Shown here piece by piece: positions 7,456-14,491 of a DNA stretch of 22,179 bases. The stretch's first letter is position 1, and each line of letters begins with the position of its first letter. A program made the translations under genes and the position numbers. The notes below the pieces were generated by a model that had not been told where the DNA came from, ran no database searches, and worked only from the letters and a program-made list of their open reading frames with translations. Location: contig CALFYL010000091.1 in assembly GCA_937952135.1 (NCBI GenBank), forward strand, positions 1-22,179. The letters are read 5' to 3'. The DNA is from an uncultured Planctomycetia bacterium. GTDB taxonomy: Bacteria; Planctomycetota; UBA1135; GCA-002686595.

Positions 7456-8791
7456 GCACGTCCAAGGCCCGCAGGGTCCGACTTCGGGGCGCGTTGGCGC
7501 GTCGAGCCCGCTTGGAGACGTCCTCGGCTCGCCCGCCGGTCGGGCCTCCCATCGCGGGGCCGCGGGTCGGCTCGCTTCGGCTGCGTTTTCGGCGCTAGGG
7601 GCGCTGCTCGCGCTCGGCGGCGCGGCCTGCTCGCCCTCGCCCTCGTCGCTCGAACGCGAGAACGCCGCGCTTCGCGACGAAGTGCAGCGGTTGGAGGCCC
7701 AGCTCGCGGCGCGTGCGGTCGCGTCCGACCCCGCGAGCGATGCGCCGTCCGCGGGCGAAGTCGACGTGCTGCCGGCGGAGAACCTCCGCGATCAGATTGC
7801 GCAGTTGCGCGCGGAGCTGGCGCGCGAACAGGAGCTGCGCCTCGAGCGCGAACGCGAATGGCTCCGCTACACGAGCGCCTTCGACGCGCTCGGCGGCGAT
7901 GCGCTCCCCGAGGGCGCCGAGTTCACGCCGCAGGTGCCCGAGGACGAGTTGCCGAAGCCGCCCGAGCCGGTGAAGCTCGACGAAACGCTCCTCGCGCGCG
8001 CCGATGCGGTCGAGCGCTCGCTTCGCGCGCTGCTGCAAGTCGAAGGCGTGCGCGGCATCGATCTGCTCGAAGCGGGCGAACTCGACGGCGGCGCCATCGG
8101 GCCGGTCGTGTTCCGCGTGCTCGACGCGCGCGGCCGGCTGGCGGGCTCGCTCACGGCGGCTCGGCTGCGGCTCGTCGGCAGCCGCACGGCGCGCTCGCTC
8201 ACGATCGTGCTGGAAGACGGCTACGAATCGCGCGGCGGCGTGCGGCTCGACTTCGAAGCGGGCACGACCGCCGAAGGCGAGCGCGAACCCTTCGGAGTGC
8301 GGCGCATCGAACTCGAGGACGTCGATCCGATGCCGTGGGTCTCGGCCGTGCCGGAGCTCTTCGGCGGAGTCGAGCTCGCGGCGCCGAAGGACGATGGGCT
8401 CTGGAACCTCACCTACGTGCGCGCGAGCCTCAACCGCCTGCTGCGCATCGACGTGGAGCGCGGGTACTGGCGGCTCAAGACCCTCGGCGGAGTGGTCGCG
8501 GGCGTGTTGCACGACGTGCACTTCGAGCAGTTCGGTCCCGAAGGGAAGCTCGAACGCCGGCTGTTCGCCGACCGTCTGCGGATCGAGCGCAAGGAGCGCG
8601 GAGTGGCGCTGGTGCTCGAGGACGGCGCGACGCTGCGCGGCGACGAGAAGACGCCGTTCCTGGACGGGCGCTTCCGGATCTACCTGCCGCGCGCGGAGCA
8701 GGCCGAGTGGAACGCGGCCGGATTGCCGGGGCTTTCGTCGGCGCCGAGCGGCGCGGCGAGCACCGGCGGGCCCGCGCTGGACGGCGATTGA
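7448..8791 (+). CDS. Predicted lipoprotein with coiled coil, unknown function
   Basis: A 447-aa protein starting at ATG 7448, overlapping the previous gene by 8 nt. The N-terminus is unusual: about 38 polar residues precede a hydrophobic segment (FSALGALLALGGAAC) ending at Cys61, a plausible but non-ideal lipobox (GAAC). Residues about 65-135 form two coiled-coil stretches (LERENAALRDEVQRLEAQLA and IAQLRAELAREQELRLERE). A Pro-rich linker follows, then a domain of about 270 residues with beta-strand character (RSLTIVLEDGYESRGGVRLDF and a later similar RGVALVLEDGATLRGDEKTPF). The two LEDG segments suggest an internal duplication. Family not recognised. It is probably the last gene of the HEAT/TM/lipoprotein operon. 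Confidence 0.75.
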   Translation: MVEHVQGPQGPTSGRVGASSPLGDVLGSPAGRASHRGAAGRLASAAFSALGALLALGGAACSPSPSSLERENAALRDEVQRLEAQLAARAVASDPASDAPSAGEVDVLPAENLRDQIAQLRAELAREQELRLEREREWLRYTSAFDALGGDALPEGAEFTPQVPEDELPKPPEPVKLDETLLARADAVERSLRALLQVEGVRGIDLLEAGELDGGAIGPVVFRVLDARGRLAGSLTAARLRLVGSRTARSLTIVLEDGYESRGGVRLDFEAGTTAEGEREPFGVRRIELEDVDPMPWVSAVPELFGGVELAAPKDDGLWNLTYVRASLNRLLRIDVERGYWRLKTLGGVVAGVLHDVHFEQFGPEGKLERRLFADRLRIERKERGVALVLEDGATLRGDEKTPFLDGRFRIYLPRAEQAEWNAAGLPGLSSAPSGAASTGGPALDGD

Positions 8792-8801
8792 GCGTCGATC
8801 C

Positions 8802-8816
8802 AGCTCCGCTGGAGCT
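8802..8816 (+). terminator. Possible weak hairpin after the lipoprotein gene
   Basis: A 6-bp stem, agctcc/ggagct with loop gct, lies 10 nt after the stop. There is no T-tract, so it is at best a weak terminator separating this operon from xseA. Confidence 0.25.
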
Positions 8817-8850
8817 TCGGGGCGGGCGCTGCGGCGGCCCGACGCGCTGC

Positions 8851-8856
8851 TAAGCT
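8851..8856 (+). promoter_or_regulatory. -10-like hexamer for xseA
   Basis: TAAGCT (TAnnnT pattern) ends 7 nt before the xseA ATG at 8864. No clear -35. The position fits a leaderless transcript and supports a separate xseA promoter. Confidence 0.33.
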
Positions 8857-8863
8857 CCCCGCG

Positions 8864-10282
8864 ATGTCCGGCAGAGCGTTCGAAGGGCCCGCGTTCGAAG
8901 GGCGAGCTGGCGAAACGCAGGGGCGCGACGACGAGCGCGCTTCCCTGGCGCGGCCGCTCTCGGTCACCGCGCTCACGCGCCGCATCGCCTCCGCCCTCGA
9001 GTCGCTCGGCCGCGTGAGCGTCGAAGGCGAGGTTTCGCGCATCCAGCGCGCGGCCTCGGGCCACGTCTACTTCGAGCTCAAGGACCTCGACGCCAAGCTC
9101 TCGTGCGCGATCTGGCGCAGTCAGTTGCCGACGGCGCTGCGCTTCGAGCTCCGCGAGGGCGCGCAAGTCGTCGCGCACGGCAAGCTCGACGTGTACGCGC
9201 CGAGGGGCGGTTACAGCTTGATCGTGCAGCGCGTCGAGCCCGCTGGCATCGGCGCCTTGCTGGCGCAGTTCGAGGCGCTGAAGGACGAGCTTCGCAAGCG
9301 CGGCTGGTTCGAGCGCAAGCGCGCGCTGCCCAGCCTGCCGCGCGTGATCGGCGTGGCGACGAGCCGCGACGGCGCGGCCTTGCAGGATTTCTTGCGCACG
9401 CGCACCCAGAGGTGGCCCGGCTATCCGCTGCGCTTCGTGCACACGCAGGTCCAAGGCGCCGGCGCGGCCGCGCAGATCGCGCGCGCCATCGACAGCCTCG
9501 ACCGCAGCGGTGTCGACGTGATCTGCGTCGTGCGCGGCGGAGGCTCGCTCGAGGACCTGTGGGCCTTCAACGAATTGCCCGTGGCCGAAGCGATCTGGCG
9601 CTCGAAGACACCGGTCGTTTCCGGCGTCGGGCACGAGACGGACACCACGCTGTGCGACCTCGTCGCGGACTTGCGCGCGCACACGCCCACCGACGCGGCG
9701 CAGCGCGTGATCCCCGACCGCGCGGCGCTCGACGAACGGCTCGAGCGCGCGAGCGGGCACCTCGCGCAAGCTCTCGACGTGCTGTTTTCGCGGGCGGACG
9801 AGCGATTGACGCGCCTCGAGCGCTCGCGCCTGCTCACCGAACCGAAGGCGCTCGTCGAGGCGCCCGAACGCCGGCTCGCCGCCGCCCAGGCGCGTCTGCG
9901 CAGCGGCGTCGAACGGCGCTTCGACGCGGCGCGCGCGCGCCTCGAGCTCGCGCACCGCAAGCTCGGCCGCGCGAGCCCCGCGGAACATCTCGCGGCGCGC
10001 CGCACGCGGCTCGCGCTGGCCGAAGCCGCGTTGCCGCGTGCGGCTCGAACGCTCGGCGACCGCGAGTTGCAGCGCGCCGAACGCGCCGGCGCGCGCCTGC
10101 ACGCGCTGTCGCCGCTCGCGGTGCTCGAGCGCGGCTACTCGATCACCTTCGTGAAGGGTTCGGCCGCGCCGTTGGTCGCCGCGAGCGGCGCGCGCGCCGG
10201 CGACGAGCTCCACACCCGCACGGCGGACGGCGTCGTGCTGTCGCGCGTGCTCGACACTCCGCCGGCGCCGAAGAAGAAGTAG
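8864..10282 (+). CDS. xseA: Exodeoxyribonuclease VII large subunit
   Basis: A 472-aa cytoplasmic nuclease subunit (E. coli XseA is about 456). With XseB it degrades single-stranded DNA during repair and recombination. An OB-fold nucleic-acid-binding domain (about 32-130) begins with SVEGEVSRIQRAASGHVYF. The catalytic XseA domain carries IGVATSRDGAALQDFL, VVRGGGSLEDLW (about 222-233) and SGVGHETDTTL (about 253-263). A long Arg/Glu/Ala-rich helical region (about 280-400) and a closing motif LAVLERGYSI follow. The first 30 residues are weakly conserved and include a duplicated FEG segment (12-bp repeat gcgttcgaaggg at 8876-8887 and 8891-8902), so the true start may lie further in. xseB is not in this window. 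Confidence 0.94.
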   Translation: MSGRAFEGPAFEGRAGETQGRDDERASLARPLSVTALTRRIASALESLGRVSVEGEVSRIQRAASGHVYFELKDLDAKLSCAIWRSQLPTALRFELREGAQVVAHGKLDVYAPRGGYSLIVQRVEPAGIGALLAQFEALKDELRKRGWFERKRALPSLPRVIGVATSRDGAALQDFLRTRTQRWPGYPLRFVHTQVQGAGAAAQIARAIDSLDRSGVDVICVVRGGGSLEDLWAFNELPVAEAIWRSKTPVVSGVGHETDTTLCDLVADLRAHTPTDAAQRVIPDRAALDERLERASGHLAQALDVLFSRADERLTRLERSRLLTEPKALVEAPERRLAAAQARLRSGVERRFDAARARLELAHRKLGRASPAEHLAARRTRLALAEAALPRAARTLGDRELQRAERAGARLHALSPLAVLERGYSITFVKGSAAPLVAASGARAGDELHTRTADGVVLSRVLDTPPAPKKK

Positions 10283-10300
10283 CGAAGGGCGAACGCGCGC

Positions 10301-11221
10301 GTGCGGACGATTGCGGTGGTCGTGAACTGGAACGGCGGTGCGGAGAACCTGCGCTGCCTGGAGTCGCTCGTCGAGCAGGGCGCGGCGCTCGAAGGCGTGA
10401 TCTTCGTCGACAACGCTTCGAGCGACGGCTCGTGCGAAGCGGTGGAGCGGCGTTTTCCGGCCGTGGAGGTGCTGCGAAACGCGGAGAACCTCGGCTACGG
10501 CGGCGGCAACAACCGTGGCATCGCGCGAGCGCTCGAGCGCGGCGCCGAGGCGGTGCTCGTGGTGAACAACGACCTCACGTTCGAGCGCGGCTGCGTCGCG
10601 GCGCTGCAGCGCGAGCTCGCCGAGGATGCGACCGTGGGCATCGTCGGGCCGCGCGTGCTCACGCGCGGCTCGCCGACGATCTGGGCCGCGGGCGGCGTGC
10701 TCACCTGGCGCCAGAACCTCACGACCTTGCGCGGTTTCGGCGAGCGCGATGGCGAAGAGTTCCGCCGCACGCTCGACGTCGATTACTTGCCCGGCTGCGC
10801 GCTGCTCGTGCGCCGCCAGGTGTTCGAGAAGATCGGCGCCTTCGACGACGCCTACTTTGCCTACACCGAAGACGTCGACTTCGGCTTGCGCGCCTCGCGC
10901 GCGGGATTTCGTTCGCGCTGCCTCGGCGCCGTCGCGGCCTTTCACGCGCCGTCGACTTCGACCGGCGGCGGCTACAACCCGCGCCGCAAATACATGATGG
11001 CCGTCAACTCGATCTGGTTCCTGCGCCGCTACGCGGGGACTCGCGAGTGGCTGCGCTTTGCGCTCTACGACGTGTGCACTCTGCCCTTCGTGCTCGTCGA
11101 CGGTCTGTGCCGCGGCTACGGCAAAGCCGCCCTCGCGAAGGCGCTCGGCCTGCTCGACGGTCTGCGCGGAAAACGCATCACCGGCGCCGTCGTGCAACCC
11201 GGCGCGCACTGGCTGTGGTGA
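10301..11221 (+). CDS. Family 2 glycosyltransferase (rhamnosyltransferase-like)
   Basis: A 306-aa GT-A fold glycosyltransferase, cytoplasmic or membrane-associated, that transfers a sugar from a nucleotide-sugar donor to a surface glycan acceptor. It opens with VVVNWNGG, followed by FVDNASSDGS and LGYGGGNNRGI, typical of the WbbL/rhamnosyl GT2 group. The metal-binding motif is VVNND (87-91). The acceptor-side region YLPGCALLVRR continues to AYTEDVDF (E190/D191, probable catalytic base region). A hydrophobic stretch near 255-275 may contact the membrane. It starts at GTG 10301, with aaggg about 10 nt upstream and only 18 nt after xseA, so co-transcription is likely. It converges on the next gene with a 15-nt gap. 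The actual sugar and acceptor are unknown. Confidence 0.88.
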   Translation: MRTIAVVVNWNGGAENLRCLESLVEQGAALEGVIFVDNASSDGSCEAVERRFPAVEVLRNAENLGYGGGNNRGIARALERGAEAVLVVNNDLTFERGCVAALQRELAEDATVGIVGPRVLTRGSPTIWAAGGVLTWRQNLTTLRGFGERDGEEFRRTLDVDYLPGCALLVRRQVFEKIGAFDDAYFAYTEDVDFGLRASRAGFRSRCLGAVAAFHAPSTSTGGGYNPRRKYMMAVNSIWFLRRYAGTREWLRFALYDVCTLPFVLVDGLCRGYGKAALAKALGLLDGLRGKRITGAVVQPGAHWLW

Positions 11222-11236
11222 ACGGCGCGGCGGCGC

Positions 11237-12169
11237 TCACTCGAGCGCGGTGAGGCGCTCGGCAAACTGGTCCTTCGCGGTCTTGAACCAGGCGCGCCAC
11301 TGCGAGGCGGCGCCGAGCGGCGGGGTGGGGGTCGCGGCGACGTCCTTGCGCGCGGCGAAGCGTGAGACGGCGGCGAGCAGCTCTTCGACGTGCGGCGTCT
11401 GCGCGTTGTCGATGGCGGGCAGGAGGGCGCTGAGCAGGCCGGCGCCCGCGGTGAAGCGCAGCGGGACGCGCTCGGCCAGCAACTCCGCCTCCAGCGAGAG
11501 CGCGAAGTCGAGGATCGTTTCGATGCCCTTGCGCGAATCGGCGCGGAGCGCGGCGCGCGCCGCCGCGACGTAGAAGCGGCCCGGCGTGCGGTCGAGCGGC
11601 CACTTGAAGACGGCGAGCAACTCGCGGTGCGCGCGTTCGTCCTCGAGGCCGCCGAGGGCCGCGAGCACTTCCTCCAGGTAGGCGGGCCAGTCCTCGAGCT
11701 CCTGGCGCGTCATGATCGACGAACCCTTCGCGGTGTCGGTGGCCATCGCCACGAGCCGCGCGTCGATCTCCTTCCACGCGCGCTGCGCGGCCTTCCAACC
11801 GTCGATGACGCCGCGCACCGTCTCCTCGCGGTGCTGGCCGTCGATGAGCAGGCTCAGGGCGCGGCGCCGCACGCCCAGCGCGTCGTCGTGCAGCCCGTCG
11901 GCCAGGAAGCGCGCGACGTTCGGCGACGGCGCGTTCGAGTGCGTGTCCGTGAGTTGGGCGACGCGTTCGAGGGCGCCGATGCGCTCGTCGCGCTCCTTCG
12001 AGCGCGCCATGATCGAACGTTCCTCGCGCAGCGCCACGAGCTCCTCGCCCAGGTGCGTCGAGCACAGCACCGTGCGGCGCGGCTCGGCGCGGCACTGGCT
12101 GCATTCCTCGCCGGCGAGCAGCGTCAGCGCCGCGCCGGCCAGGGCCGCGAGGATGGGGGCGAAGAGCAT
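11237..12169 (-). CDS. Exported helical HEAT-like protein with N-terminal Cys/His cluster
   Basis: A 310-aa protein starting at ATG 12169. Residues 1-20 (MLFAPILAALAGAALTLLAG) form a signal peptide or anchor. Directly after it come C23, C26, C36 and H39 (ECSQC then VLCSTH), a CxxC-x9-CxxH arrangement that looks like a metal site. The rest is helical with HEAT-like units (LADGLHDDALGVRRRALSLL; LLAVFKWPLDRT; AAARAALRADSRKG). The C-terminus (ASQWRAWFKTAKDQFAERL) resembles the Trp/Lys tail of the HEAT-like protein at 5763. No catalytic motif. It lies 77 nt downstream of the DHS-like gene on the same strand, but a -10-like TAGAGT in the gap suggests its own promoter. Function unknown. Confidence 0.75.
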   Translation of the reverse strand: MLFAPILAALAGAALTLLAGEECSQCRAEPRRTVLCSTHLGEELVALREERSIMARSKERDERIGALERVAQLTDTHSNAPSPNVARFLADGLHDDALGVRRRALSLLIDGQHREETVRGVIDGWKAAQRAWKEIDARLVAMATDTAKGSSIMTRQELEDWPAYLEEVLAALGGLEDERAHRELLAVFKWPLDRTPGRFYVAAARAALRADSRKGIETILDFALSLEAELLAERVPLRFTAGAGLLSALLPAIDNAQTPHVEELLAAVSRFAARKDVAATPTPPLGAASQWRAWFKTAKDQFAERLTALE

Positions 12170-12202
12170 GAGAACCGACGCTCGCCACGAGCGCCGGGGG
12201 CA

Positions 12203-12208
12203 ACTCTA
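12203..12208 (-). promoter_or_regulatory. -10-like hexamer for the Cys-rich HEAT-like gene
   Basis: TAGAGT on the minus strand, 33 nt before the ATG at 12169, inside a locally AT-richer stretch. No clear -35. Confidence 0.28.
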
Positions 12209-12246
12209 GACCGCTCGCCGCCGCCGCGGAAGCATCCGCGCGCGAG

Positions 12247-13611
12247 CTACTTGCGCGCGGGCCGCTTGCGGGGCGCGGAGCGAGACCTGCGCGCCGCGGC
12301 GGCGGGCGCGACGCTCGGCTCGGGGGCGGGCGTCTGCGCGAGCGAAGTCGCGGCCAGCGGGTACTTGGAGCTGCGCTCGATCGCCTTGTGGCGCCGCTCG
12401 ACCTCCTTCGCGAGCTTCGCGACGAGTTCGTCGCGGCGCGCGAAGAGCTGGTAGCCGGCGCGCTCGCGCAGGTAGCCGCGCGCGGCCGGGTGCTTCTCGA
12501 ACAGCGCCTCGCGGCCCATGCGCTCGGCCCAGCGCTCGAAGCGCGCGCGCTTGTCGAGCAGTGCGCGCACGAGGAACGGCATCACGATCGAGTAGTCGCA
12601 CTGCATCGACTCGGTCGTCTTCTTGTAGACGTTCTTGTCGACCTTGCCCCACGTCACGGCTTCCGCGGGCGGGCACGACGAGAGCGAGCCGTCGGTGATC
12701 GGCGCGGTCGTGATCTGGATGTCGTACTGGTAGCCCTCGACTTCGTGGAAGCCGAGCACCTGGCTGAGCGCGGGCTCGGGCTGCAGGTTGAAGTTCTTCG
12801 GCACTCCGCCGCCGAGGATCAGCGTGCCGAGCTGCCGCGTGTCCGATTCGCGGATGCCCCACCAGTGGTAGGCGCAGCTCTCGAACACCTCGCCGTGCAG
12901 ATCGAGATCGAAGCGGTGCTTCGCGCCGCCCGCGCGCTCGAGCGCCCACAGCGCCATCGAGTTGAGGAACACGCTGCCGTCCCCGGGCGCGCCGACGAAG
13001 ATCGGAATCGACTTGCGCGAGCACAGCGCGAGCAGGCCTTCGGCGGCGCCGTTCTTCTTCTCCTGCGCGGCGTAGAAGCGGCCGAGCAGGTGGCGGAATT
13101 CGACGCCCGTCATGCGGCGCTGGAACTCCGGCAGCTTGAGCAACGCGCGGAGGAAGCGGTCCTGCTCGAGGAGCACCTCTTCGTCGAAACCGACGTCGGT
13201 GACGCGGATCGTCGCCTCGTCGCGCAGGGCGCCGTCATCGCCGAAGATCGGCACTTCGTGGAACGGACGCTTGCGCGCGCCGTCGAGCGCGCGGTGGCCG
13301 TCGTGGTAGCAGACCGCGTCGGTGGTCGACAGCAGGCAGAACCAGCCGGTCTCGAGCAGCGGGCCGAGCCACGTGAAGTGCTGGCCCGACACGGTGACCG
13401 GCCCCGACACCGCGAGCGTCATGGGCAGGCCCTTGCCGACCGCTTCGTCGAGCAGCGTCCAGATGCGGCGCAGGTACGCGGCGCCGAAGGACGGCAGGCT
13501 GCGCTCGAAAAGCGCGTCCAATTCGCCGGCCTCTTGCACCGGGCTTGTGACCAGCTCCCGGCGCTCGGAGAAGGCGCAGGCGGAACGTTCGTCGCGGCGG
13601 GTGGGGGACAT
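12247..13611 (-). CDS. Deoxyhypusine synthase-like protein
   Basis: A 454-aa NAD-dependent enzyme of the deoxyhypusine synthase (DHS) superfamily. Eukaryotic DHS moves the aminobutyl group of spermidine to a lysine of eIF5A; related bacterial enzymes can instead make homospermidine. Family features visible are AVSGPVTVSG near residue 70, a Gly-rich LILGGGVPKNFNLQ (about 264-277), YDIQITTAPITDGSLSS (about 294-310) and EAVTWGKVD with Lys323, the expected catalytic lysine that forms the enzyme-intermediate adduct. The C-terminus (about 415-454) is a Pro/Ala then Arg/Lys-rich tail outside the core. ATG 13611 is chosen for its family-like length and a GGAAGA ribosome site 8 nt upstream; the open frame beyond it is Arg-rich noise. 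Whether it modifies a protein or makes a polyamine cannot be decided from sequence. Confidence 0.88.
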   Translation of the reverse strand: MSPTRRDERSACAFSERRELVTSPVQEAGELDALFERSLPSFGAAYLRRIWTLLDEAVGKGLPMTLAVSGPVTVSGQHFTWLGPLLETGWFCLLSTTDAVCYHDGHRALDGARKRPFHEVPIFGDDGALRDEATIRVTDVGFDEEVLLEQDRFLRALLKLPEFQRRMTGVEFRHLLGRFYAAQEKKNGAAEGLLALCSRKSIPIFVGAPGDGSVFLNSMALWALERAGGAKHRFDLDLHGEVFESCAYHWWGIRESDTRQLGTLILGGGVPKNFNLQPEPALSQVLGFHEVEGYQYDIQITTAPITDGSLSSCPPAEAVTWGKVDKNVYKKTTESMQCDYSIVMPFLVRALLDKRARFERWAERMGREALFEKHPAARGYLRERAGYQLFARRDELVAKLAKEVERRHKAIERSSKYPLAATSLAQTPAPEPSVAPAAAARRSRSAPRKRPARK

Positions 13612-13658
13612 GGCGGGGATCTTCCGGCGTTCGGTCGAGGGACGTGCGAGAGCGGGGG

Positions 13659-13664
13659 AGTGTA
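13659..13664 (-). promoter_or_regulatory. -10-like hexamer for the DHS-like gene
   Basis: TACACT on the minus strand, 47 nt before the ATG at 13611. This leaves room for a leader with the visible ribosome site. No clear -35. Confidence 0.3.
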
Positions 13665-13680
13665 CGGGGGGGCTGCGCGG

Positions 13681-13735
13681 CGCTCCACGTCGCGTGAGCG
13701 CGCGGCGAAGGCTCCGTGGAGCGGCGGTTCTTTTT
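13681..13735 (+). promoter_or_regulatory. Terminator-like hairpin (possible attenuator) in the RmlC-like gene leader
   Basis: Arms cgctccacg (13681-13689) and cgtggagcg (13715-13723) are perfectly complementary. An inner tcgc/gcga pair (13690-13693 and 13705-13708) shortens the loop. The T-rich run ttcttttt (13728-13735) follows 4 nt after the stem. This is the form of an intrinsic terminator on the plus strand, but no gene ends upstream, so an attenuator in a long leader or a protein-binding inverted repeat is more likely. Confidence 0.4.
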
Positions 13736-13862
13736 GGGGGCCTCAACAGGGTTGCGCGGAATGCGCCGCGCGCCGATGCTCTCCGCCCGCTCGCGCTGCC
13801 GATGAGTCCTCGCGAGAGGCTCGTCCGTCGAGCGGGCGTCCGCGCTCCCCGCCCCGCCACCC

Positions 13863-13910
13863 TCCGACACTGCCACCTTTCGACGCTGCCGCCGTCCGAC
13901 ATTGCCGCCG
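13863..13910 (+). repeat. Three 16-bp imperfect tandem repeats before the RmlC-like start
   Basis: Units tccgacactgccacct (13863-13878), ttcgacgctgccgccg (13879-13894) and tccgacattgccgccg (13895-13910) lie head to tail. The first and second each match the third at 13 of 16 bases. The last unit ends 2 nt before the ATG at 13913 and occupies the place of a ribosome site. Confidence 0.7.
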
Positions 13911-13912
13911 CC

Positions 13913-14452
13913 ATGACGAAGTTCAACGCCTCCGCCAACGAACGCTACGGTCTACAGGACTACAGTCCGCGCAAACGCATCGAAGGCGTGGAGATCGTCG
14001 AGCTCAAGCGCTTCAACGACGACGGCGGCTCGATGACCGAACTGGGCCGCTTGAACGAGGGCGTGCACCAGCAGTTGCCCGGATTCGTCGCGCGCCAGAT
14101 GAACTACAGCACGATGGAGCCGCTGGCCATCAAGGCCTTCCATCTCCACAAGCGCCAGACGGACGTGTGGTTCGTGCCTCCGAGCGACAAGATCCTGCTC
14201 GTGCTCGCCGACGTGCGCGCGGGCTCGCCGACCGAGGGGCAGGTGATGCGCATCGTGCTCGGCGACGGCAATTCGCGGCTCGTGCGTATCCCGCCCGGCG
14301 TCGCCCACGGCTGCCGGAACCTGCGCACGGCGGCCTCGTCGGCGATCATCTACTTCGTCGACGTGCAGTTCTCGACCGACGAGCAGTGCGACGAAGGCCG
14401 CATCCCGTGGGATCACTTCGGCGCACAGGTCTGGGAGATGGAGCGCGGCTAA
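13913..14452 (+). CDS. RmlC-like cupin, dTDP-4-dehydrorhamnose 3,5-epimerase family
   Basis: A 179-aa cupin related to RmlC, which epimerises dTDP-4-keto-6-deoxyglucose for rhamnose synthesis in the cytoplasm. Family landmarks are KAFHLHKRQTDVWFV, where H77 aligns with the catalytic His of RmlC, the turn IPPGVAHGCRNL, and EGRIPWDHFG with Asp167, equivalent to the WDD segment of RmlC. The catalytic Tyr normally found in a (T)DYY segment is not seen: the equivalent stretch reads YFVDVQFS (about 147-154). It may therefore be a different epimerase or isomerase of the family. The ATG at 13913 lies directly after three 16-bp repeats with no clear Shine-Dalgarno. Other rml genes are absent from the window; the nearby GT2 could use a deoxysugar, but this is speculative. 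Confidence 0.8.
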   Translation: MTKFNASANERYGLQDYSPRKRIEGVEIVELKRFNDDGGSMTELGRLNEGVHQQLPGFVARQMNYSTMEPLAIKAFHLHKRQTDVWFVPPSDKILLVLADVRAGSPTEGQVMRIVLGDGNSRLVRIPPGVAHGCRNLRTAASSAIIYFVDVQFSTDEQCDEGRIPWDHFGAQVWEMERG

Positions 14453-14491
14453 GGCGCGCTCGGCGCACGCGCGACCCGCTGCCGTCGTTTC

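Larger units (their letters stand above)
13612..13912. other. Divergent regulatory region between the DHS-like and RmlC-like genes
   Basis: 301 nt with no supported gene. It holds the GGAAGA ribosome site (13620-13625) and a -10-like TACACT (13659-13664) for the DHS-like gene on the minus strand. A 9-bp inverted repeat followed by a T-tract lies at 13681-13735, and three 16-bp tandem repeats abut the RmlC-like start. The long open frames crossing it are Arg/Ala-rich and look non-coding. Confidence 0.6.

Noticed and set aside
7595..11209. A minus-strand open frame of about 1200 codons across the lipoprotein, xseA and glycosyltransferase genes
   Set aside because: It is fully antisense to three supported genes, is Arg/Ala/Glu-rich without motifs, and is a known effect of high GC at third codon positions.
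8864..11221. Idea that xseA and the glycosyltransferase form a functional system
   Set aside because: The 18-nt spacing implies co-transcription, but DNA repair and sugar transfer share no evident pathway; probably an ordinary mixed operon.
13612..13938. Long N-terminal extension of the DHS-like protein
   Set aside because: The extension is Arg/Pro-rich, lies across the divergent promoter region and the RmlC-like start, and a good ribosome site precedes ATG 13611.
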